Assembly: GCA_002453165.1 (NCBI GenBank)
Contig: DKGH01000005.1
Span: 1,647-20,081 of the forward strand
Reading direction: 5' to 3'
DNA length: 18,435 nucleotides
From: Verrucomicrobia bacterium UBA6775
GTDB taxonomy: Bacteria; Verrucomicrobiota; Verrucomicrobiia; Limisphaerales; UBA1096
The stretch's first letter is position 1; the number at the start of each line of letters is the position of its first letter. Position numbers and translations under genes: made by a program. The notes beneath the pieces are model-generated. The model ran no database searches, was not told where the DNA came from, and saw only the letters and a list, made by a program, of their open reading frames with translations. Shown piece after piece: positions 14,652 to 18,435 of this stretch.

Positions 14652-16060
14652 GTGACCTCCTTTATCGAATCCCGGAGGGTGTTGAAGATTTTTTTGACCT
14701 GTGCCTGTGTGGTGCAGAACGGAGGCATAATGACGATGACGTTTCCGATTGGCCTTGTCAGCACGCCGCGTCTGGCCATCGCATTGCAAACGCGAATGCC
14801 AACCTGCTTCGACAGATCAAACGGTTTTCGGGTTTTCCAGTCTTCAACCAATTCGACGGCAAGGACTCCAGCTGACTGTCGAATGTCTCCAACCACATCT
14901 AGTTTCCATAGCGGCTTGGAATATGATTTCAGATTCGCTGCGAGGCATGATCGTTTTTGTTTAGTGTTACCGCTTTCGAGCAGATCGAGACTCGCAAGGC
15001 TGGCTGCTGCGCCGAGAGGGTTGCCGGTGAAACTGTGGCCGTGAAAAAACGTTTTAAACTCGTCGTACTCGCCGAGGAATGAATCGAAAACCTCCTGAGT
15101 CGTCAGCGTGGCGGCCATGGGTAGGTATCCGCCGGTCAGTCCCTTGGCGATGCAGAGGTAGTCCGGCTGAATTTTCTCTGCGTGACTGGCGAAGTATCCG
15201 GCAGACGCACGGCCAAGCCCCGTCATGACTTCGTCCGCAATAATTTGCGTTCCGTGTGCACGTGCGATGGCGCCGACTCTGGCTAGCCACCCCTTCGGTT
15301 GGGCGATCATTCCAGCGGGCCCCTGCACGCCGGGTTCGACGATGAATGCCGCGTAATTGCTGCCTCGTTTTCTGCGGTTTTCAAATTTCTTTTCCACCAA
15401 TCCGACGCATTCCATGTTGCATTTGCGATACTCCCTGGCGTCGGCACGTTGGGGCTTGGCCTTGTTGAACGGGCAGCGGTAGCAGTACGGCGAGGCGATC
15501 TTGTCGGTTTTGAAAAGCATGCCGGAGTAGGCCTTGTGAAACAGGTCGATGTGACCGGCGCTGACCGCACCGATTGTGTCCCCATGATAGCCAGCATCGA
15601 CCGAGAGGAATCTTGGTTTGCGCGCTCGGCCAGTGCGCCGCGCGTGCTCGTATGCCAACTTGATCGCCACCTCGGTTGCGGTCGAGCCGTCGTCCGAGTA
15701 GAAGACCTTGGCCAAGCGCGGCTCGGTTTTCGGGAAGCGGGTTCCCGGCTTGGCCAAGCGGATTAGTCGTTCGCCAAGCTTGGCTGCCGGTGAGTTCGCA
15801 AAACCAAGCGCTGAGACGTGGGAGACTTTGTCCAGTTGAGTGCGAATGGCACGGTTGATCTTCGGATGGTTGTGGCCGTGAAGGTTCGTCCAGATGGATG
15901 AGTTTGCGTCGATGTATTTTTGCCCGGCGTTGTCCCAAAGATGAGTCCCCTTGCCACGTTCGAGAACGATCGGTTTGCTCTTCATCCAGTCCCGCATTTG
16001 CGTGAACGGATGCCAGAGATATTTTTGATCGAGTTGGGCTGCCGAGGGGGAGTTTTTCAT
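14648..16060 (-). CDS. bioA: Adenosylmethionine-8-amino-7-oxononanoate aminotransferase BioA
   Basis: A 470-residue class III PLP aminotransferase. Diagnostic parts: YLWHPFTQMRDW near the N terminus, the SSIWTNLHGHNHP stretch, FYSDDGSTATEVAIK, DAGYHGDT (155-161), the PLP-contacting Asp276 in ADEVMTGLGR, and Lys306 (IAKGLTGG) as the Schiff-base lysine. It makes 7,8-diaminopelargonic acid from KAPA using S-adenosylmethionine in biotin synthesis. It is longer than E. coli BioA (429). One source is an insert at about 101-118, where two palindrome copies give RLAKPG and RLAKV around TRFPKTEP. Four cysteines at 193, 196, 214 and 218 (CYRC and CNMEC) resemble those in some other bacterial BioA proteins. 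It is ATGA-coupled to both neighbours; no other bio gene is in the window. Confidence 0.95.
   Translation of the reverse strand: MKNSPSAAQLDQKYLWHPFTQMRDWMKSKPIVLERGKGTHLWDNAGQKYIDANSSIWTNLHGHNHPKINRAIRTQLDKVSHVSALGFANSPAAKLGERLIRLAKPGTRFPKTEPRLAKVFYSDDGSTATEVAIKLAYEHARRTGRARKPRFLSVDAGYHGDTIGAVSAGHIDLFHKAYSGMLFKTDKIASPYCYRCPFNKAKPQRADAREYRKCNMECVGLVEKKFENRRKRGSNYAAFIVEPGVQGPAGMIAQPKGWLARVGAIARAHGTQIIADEVMTGLGRASAGYFASHAEKIQPDYLCIAKGLTGGYLPMAATLTTQEVFDSFLGEYDEFKTFFHGHSFTGNPLGAAASLASLDLLESGNTKQKRSCLAANLKSYSKPLWKLDVVGDIRQSAGVLAVELVEDWKTRKPFDLSKQVGIRVCNAMARRGVLTRPIGNVIVIMPPFCTTQAQVKKIFNTLRDSIKEVT
15707..15758. repeat. CTTGGCCAAG palindrome copies 15 and 16
   Basis: Two exact cores (15707-15716 and 15749-15758) 42 bp apart in bioA. 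The spacing keeps frame, so both are read as RLAK. Confidence 0.9.
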
Positions 16061-17529
16061 CCTTCGGTTAAGGGGATTTCACTGAATGCACTGAGGTCGA
16101 GTTCGAAGCCGGTGCCGAAAGCCTGTGTGTTAACAGATGTAAGGTCGATTTCACCATTGCAAATTACCAGCGTTGGCCAGCCGGGTTCGCTGGTTTTGTA
16201 CAAACCATCATGTGCGTTCAAAACCTGTTCCCGAGTGCGTTCGGGAAACTGTGACAGTCCGGCCATGTAGTGGTGGCCGTTGCGCTCCACACTTTCAATT
16301 CCAAGATTTGCCATCACGGCCAAATCCTGAATCACCGCGACTGGGCCAACGTTGCAAAGGTCTTCGCCGCTCATTACGGTTTCAGTGCCGTTGCGGCGGT
16401 GATGTTCCAGTAAGCAGGCGTTTGCGATTCCCTTGAAGATGCCTTTGCAGTTTTTATGACTGGTTCCGGCGTAGCCTATTGCCAAGGCTTGGGGCAGGCT
16501 CTCTAGGGTGGCGTCGGATTCGTCAATGATGACAGCGGGCCGGTCGGGCCATTGGTCGAACTCGGACTTTAACGATTCATTCAACGCGACATCGCGGTGG
16601 AGCGGTTGCTCGATGAAGAGGAGATGGTCAAAGAAAGTCTCCAACTCCGGTTCTGCGTGAAGGATGTTCCAGTGATCCCGAAATGCCGTGACAGACTGAA
16701 ACTGTTCATTCCCGTCCAGACTAAACGCGAAATCACTGTCTGCGTGTTGCTCGATGCATTTGGCCACGTTCTTCAGCCTGTCCAAATCCCACTCAATGTC
16801 CCCGTTGATCTTGATTTTAAAATGGCGCAAGCCGTACGCCTGAATGCACTGATCCAGTGATTGGGGCAGCGTGTCGTCGATCCGATCGTCTGCATCGATT
16901 TGGCTGGAGTCAAGGGGGTCGCCAAGGCCGACGGTGTGCCGGGCCTGCACCTTGGCCAGGGGTGTCTTTGGCAAAAGGCTTGAAGCGGATTGGCCTTCAA
17001 GGCATGAGTGGATACGGTCGGGCTCAAAGCCAAGCGAACCACTGAGCAGCGCTTGGCCAAGAGCCTGATTCCTTACCTTGCAGGTTGCTTCGATCAGGGC
17101 GCGTTCAACGAGAGATGTCCCAAAGTGAGCCAGCAGGGCTGGAATGTTGTTAGCTTCGGCCCACCGTGATTGTCCGGCGTAGATCAGTTGCCAAAGATCG
17201 AACGCCGAATCCGCCGCTTGGCCAAGCGCTTGGCCAAGCGCTTGACGGATCACCTGAAGCATGTCCGAGATTTCCTTTTCCAGCGGATCTTCCGGGACTT
17301 TTGTGAACCATTTCGGTGGAAGCAAATCCGAGGAGATTCCAGCCGCTTTTGTTCCGTCGACCTCGGCTTCGACCCTTACGAAGACCATCGGGACTTTAGT
17401 CATCGTGGCGATGCCGTATTTGAACGGCATTCGAGTCTTTAGCTGAATTTGGTGGATGGAGGCGCCTGTGATCTTCGCCGGCATGAGGGAAGTGTTAATC
17501 GGCGGAGCGTCATGCATCAAGTTAAGCAT
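16057..17529 (-). CDS. Enolase-superfamily (mandelate racemase/muconate lactonizing-like) enzyme
   Basis: A 490-residue protein whose C-terminal barrel carries enolase-superfamily landmarks. These are FKIKING (Lys238/Lys240 of the KxK base motif), the first metal ligand Asp272 in FSLDGNEQF, Glu307 in FIEQPL, and Asp336/Glu337 in IIDESDA. A later lysine-containing segment (SHKNCKGIFKG) could supply the opposite-face base. The substrate is not predictable from this. Start choice is uncertain: ATG at 17529 (MLNLMHD) is the longest, while ATG at 17484 (MPAKITG) starts just before the capping domain and would leave about 80 bp to ymdB. Three exact palindrome copies encode ALGQALGQA (97-105) and QALGQA (155-160), and a near copy encodes PLAKVQA. 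These lengthen the N-terminal capping domain. The stop overlaps the bioA start as ATGA. Confidence 0.82.
   Translation of the reverse strand: MLNLMHDAPPINTSLMPAKITGASIHQIQLKTRMPFKYGIATMTKVPMVFVRVEAEVDGTKAAGISSDLLPPKWFTKVPEDPLEKEISDMLQVIRQALGQALGQAADSAFDLWQLIYAGQSRWAEANNIPALLAHFGTSLVERALIEATCKVRNQALGQALLSGSLGFEPDRIHSCLEGQSASSLLPKTPLAKVQARHTVGLGDPLDSSQIDADDRIDDTLPQSLDQCIQAYGLRHFKIKINGDIEWDLDRLKNVAKCIEQHADSDFAFSLDGNEQFQSVTAFRDHWNILHAEPELETFFDHLLFIEQPLHRDVALNESLKSEFDQWPDRPAVIIDESDATLESLPQALAIGYAGTSHKNCKGIFKGIANACLLEHHRRNGTETVMSGEDLCNVGPVAVIQDLAVMANLGIESVERNGHHYMAGLSQFPERTREQVLNAHDGLYKTSEPGWPTLVICNGEIDLTSVNTQAFGTGFELDLSAFSEIPLTEG
17052..17061. repeat. CTTGGCCAAG palindrome copy 17
   Basis: Exact 10-mer in the enolase-superfamily gene, read as QALGQALL. 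A one-mismatch copy lies at 16951-16960. Confidence 0.9.
17217..17238. repeat. CTTGGCCAAG palindrome copies 18 and 19, tandem
   Basis: Two full 14-mers overlapping with a 12-bp period, followed by a further half copy (CGCTTGA). The period keeps frame and gives the peptide repeat LGQALGQA. Confidence 0.94.
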
Positions 17530-17564
17530 CGTCCGTCAATGCGAGATTGCGTAGGCTCCCCGCG

Positions 17565-18365
17565 GTGAAGCTGCTCTTTATCGGCGATATTGTTGGCAAA
17601 CCGGGCCGCAAGGCGGTGCGGTATTTCTTGCCAAGACTCCGCGAGACTCTTGGCTTGGATTTCATCGTGGCCAATGGCGAAAACTCGGCGGGTGGTTCCG
17701 GAATTACTCCGGGCACCGCGAGCGAAATTTTCGAAGCCGGCGTCGACGTCATCACTTGTGGTGATCATCTGTGGGATCAGCGAGAGGTCGTTTCTCTGCT
17801 CAACAGCGAGCCCCGTTTTGTGCGACCGGAAAATTATCCCGAGGGAACCCCGGGGCAGGGTTTTTGTGTGCAGCAGATTGGTGACCTGCCTCCGGTTGGT
17901 GTGTTGAATTTGCAGGGGCAAACTTTCATGAAACCAATCGAGAACCCGTTTTATGCTGCCGATGCAGCGGTGGATGAGTTGCGAGAGCTAACGCCGATCA
18001 TTCTCGTGGATATGCATGCGGAGACGACCTCGGAAAAGATTGCGATGGGGCGTTTTCTCGATGGTCGAGTGAGCGCGGTCATCGGGACGCACACGCACGT
18101 GCAGACGGCGGATGAGCATATTTTTCCCGGCGGCACTGCGTTCCTCTGTGATGCCGGGTGCGCCGGTCCGCAGGAAAGTATTTTGGGGCGGGAGATCGAG
18201 CCGATCATCCAGCGATTCCTGACGTATCAGCCGCAGCGTTTCGCAGTGGCGTCCAAGCGGGTGACGCTGAATGGCGCGGTCATCGATATCGACGAATTAA
18301 GCGGCAAGGCGACGAGCATCGAGCGTGTATCGGAATTGTTGCCCGACGCTCAATCGGAAGAATGA
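17565..18365 (+). CDS. ymdB: YmdB-family metallophosphoesterase (TIGR00282 type)
   Basis: A 266-residue protein if started at the GTG at 17565 (VKLLFIGDIVGKPGR); a TTG at 17547 would add six residues (MRRLPA) that do not belong to the family N terminus. Metal-site residues: Asp8, Glu39-Asn40 (NGENSAGG), Asp67-His68 (CGDHLWD), His151 (DMHAETTSEK), His176 and His178 (GTHTHVQT). B. subtilis YmdB is a phosphodiesterase that hydrolyses 2',3'-cyclic nucleotides in vitro. Here the usual GNH of the third motif is GDH, so the family Asn ligand is an Asp. It is transcribed away from the enolase-superfamily gene and its stop overlaps the next start as ATGA. It contains no palindrome copy. Confidence 0.92.
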   Translation: MKLLFIGDIVGKPGRKAVRYFLPRLRETLGLDFIVANGENSAGGSGITPGTASEIFEAGVDVITCGDHLWDQREVVSLLNSEPRFVRPENYPEGTPGQGFCVQQIGDLPPVGVLNLQGQTFMKPIENPFYAADAAVDELRELTPIILVDMHAETTSEKIAMGRFLDGRVSAVIGTHTHVQTADEHIFPGGTAFLCDAGCAGPQESILGREIEPIIQRFLTYQPQRFAVASKRVTLNGAVIDIDELSGKATSIERVSELLPDAQSEE

Positions 18366-18435
18366 ACCGGGAACAGCAGAGCCAGTGGGAGTTCGGCGAT
18401 CTGTTTGAACATAAATCCGAGCCCCCCGCCGAGAC
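18362..18435 (+). CDS. Start of a gene cut by the window edge, possibly xseA
   Basis: An ATG at 18362 overlaps the ymdB TGA and opens a frame that runs to the window end without a stop, encoding MNREQQSQWEFGDLFEHK and a few more residues. The QWEFGDLF element is reminiscent of the N terminus of exodeoxyribonuclease VII large subunit in related bacteria, and xseA is a frequent neighbour of ymdB. Twenty-four residues are too few to be sure. Confidence 0.4.
   Translation, partial: MNREQQSQWEFGDLFEHKSEPPAE

Noticed and set aside
14651..14789. Earlier start for the M48 peptidase gene
   Set aside because: The added residues lie inside bioA and are unlike the family; the ATGA at 14648-14651 starts directly before the first membrane helix.
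15774..15783. CCAAGCTTGG palindrome in bioA
   Set aside because: It uses the same half-sites in the opposite order and occurs once; probably chance or a rearranged half copy.
604..17238. CRISPR array or clustered repeat
   Set aside because: The repeats are 10-14 bp, dispersed at irregular distances and mostly within genes; there are no spacers of constant length.
604..17238. Palindromes as intrinsic terminators
   Set aside because: All but one copy lie in coding sequence and none is followed by a U-tract.

Overview
The window looks like a chromosomal segment from a Gram-negative bacterium, most likely of the PVC group and probably Verrucomicrobiota. This is an inference from protein flavour: a large secreted CotH/lamin-tail/chitobiase-like protein, a DUF4159 protein, a GYF_2 protein, paired ExbD proteins, and an elongated NusB. 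Gene density is very high. Almost everything lies on the minus strand in tightly packed or overlapping operons; only the right edge (ymdB and the start of the next gene) is on the plus strand.

Layout from right to left, following minus-strand transcription. (1) An enolase-superfamily enzyme, bioA and an M48/Ste24-type membrane peptidase are joined by ATGA overlaps. (2) A 1317-residue secreted CotH-kinase/LTD protein is ATGA-coupled to an uncharacterised ferritin-like protein, which ends in a weak terminator-like hairpin. (3) nusB, a PHP-domain phosphoesterase and ftsY follow with short gaps. (4) After 56 bp comes a six-gene envelope cluster: ExbB/TolQ, ExbD, ExbD, a GYF_2 single-pass protein, a multi-pass DUF4159 protein, and an exported TPR protein. 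(5) A truncated tRNA-Arg(UCU) with its own likely promoter sits at the left edge. Divergent from (1), ymdB and a partial gene (possibly xseA) run rightwards. There is no gene-free stretch longer than 300 bp.

The most striking feature is not a gene. A short perfect palindrome, core CTTGGCCAAG (extended form CGCTTGGCCAAGCG), occurs 19 times exactly in 18.4 kb, against about 0.02 expected at random; six copies match the full 14-mer. Eighteen copies lie in coding sequence and one is intergenic. In genes it is read as Leu-Ala-Lys (often RLAKR) or as Leu-Gly-Gln-Ala, never in the third frame (Ala-Trp-Pro-Ser). Tandem pairs occur, including one where adjacent copies are read in two different frames, so the conserved unit is DNA rather than peptide. 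One copy supplies the TTG start codon of the PHP gene. This resembles cyanobacterial HIP1 or DNA-uptake sequences in behaviour, but I do not recognise it as a described element.

The second system of interest is the ExbB-ExbD-ExbD-GYF-DUF4159-TPR cluster, which looks like a proton-motive-force-driven envelope machine of unknown output.
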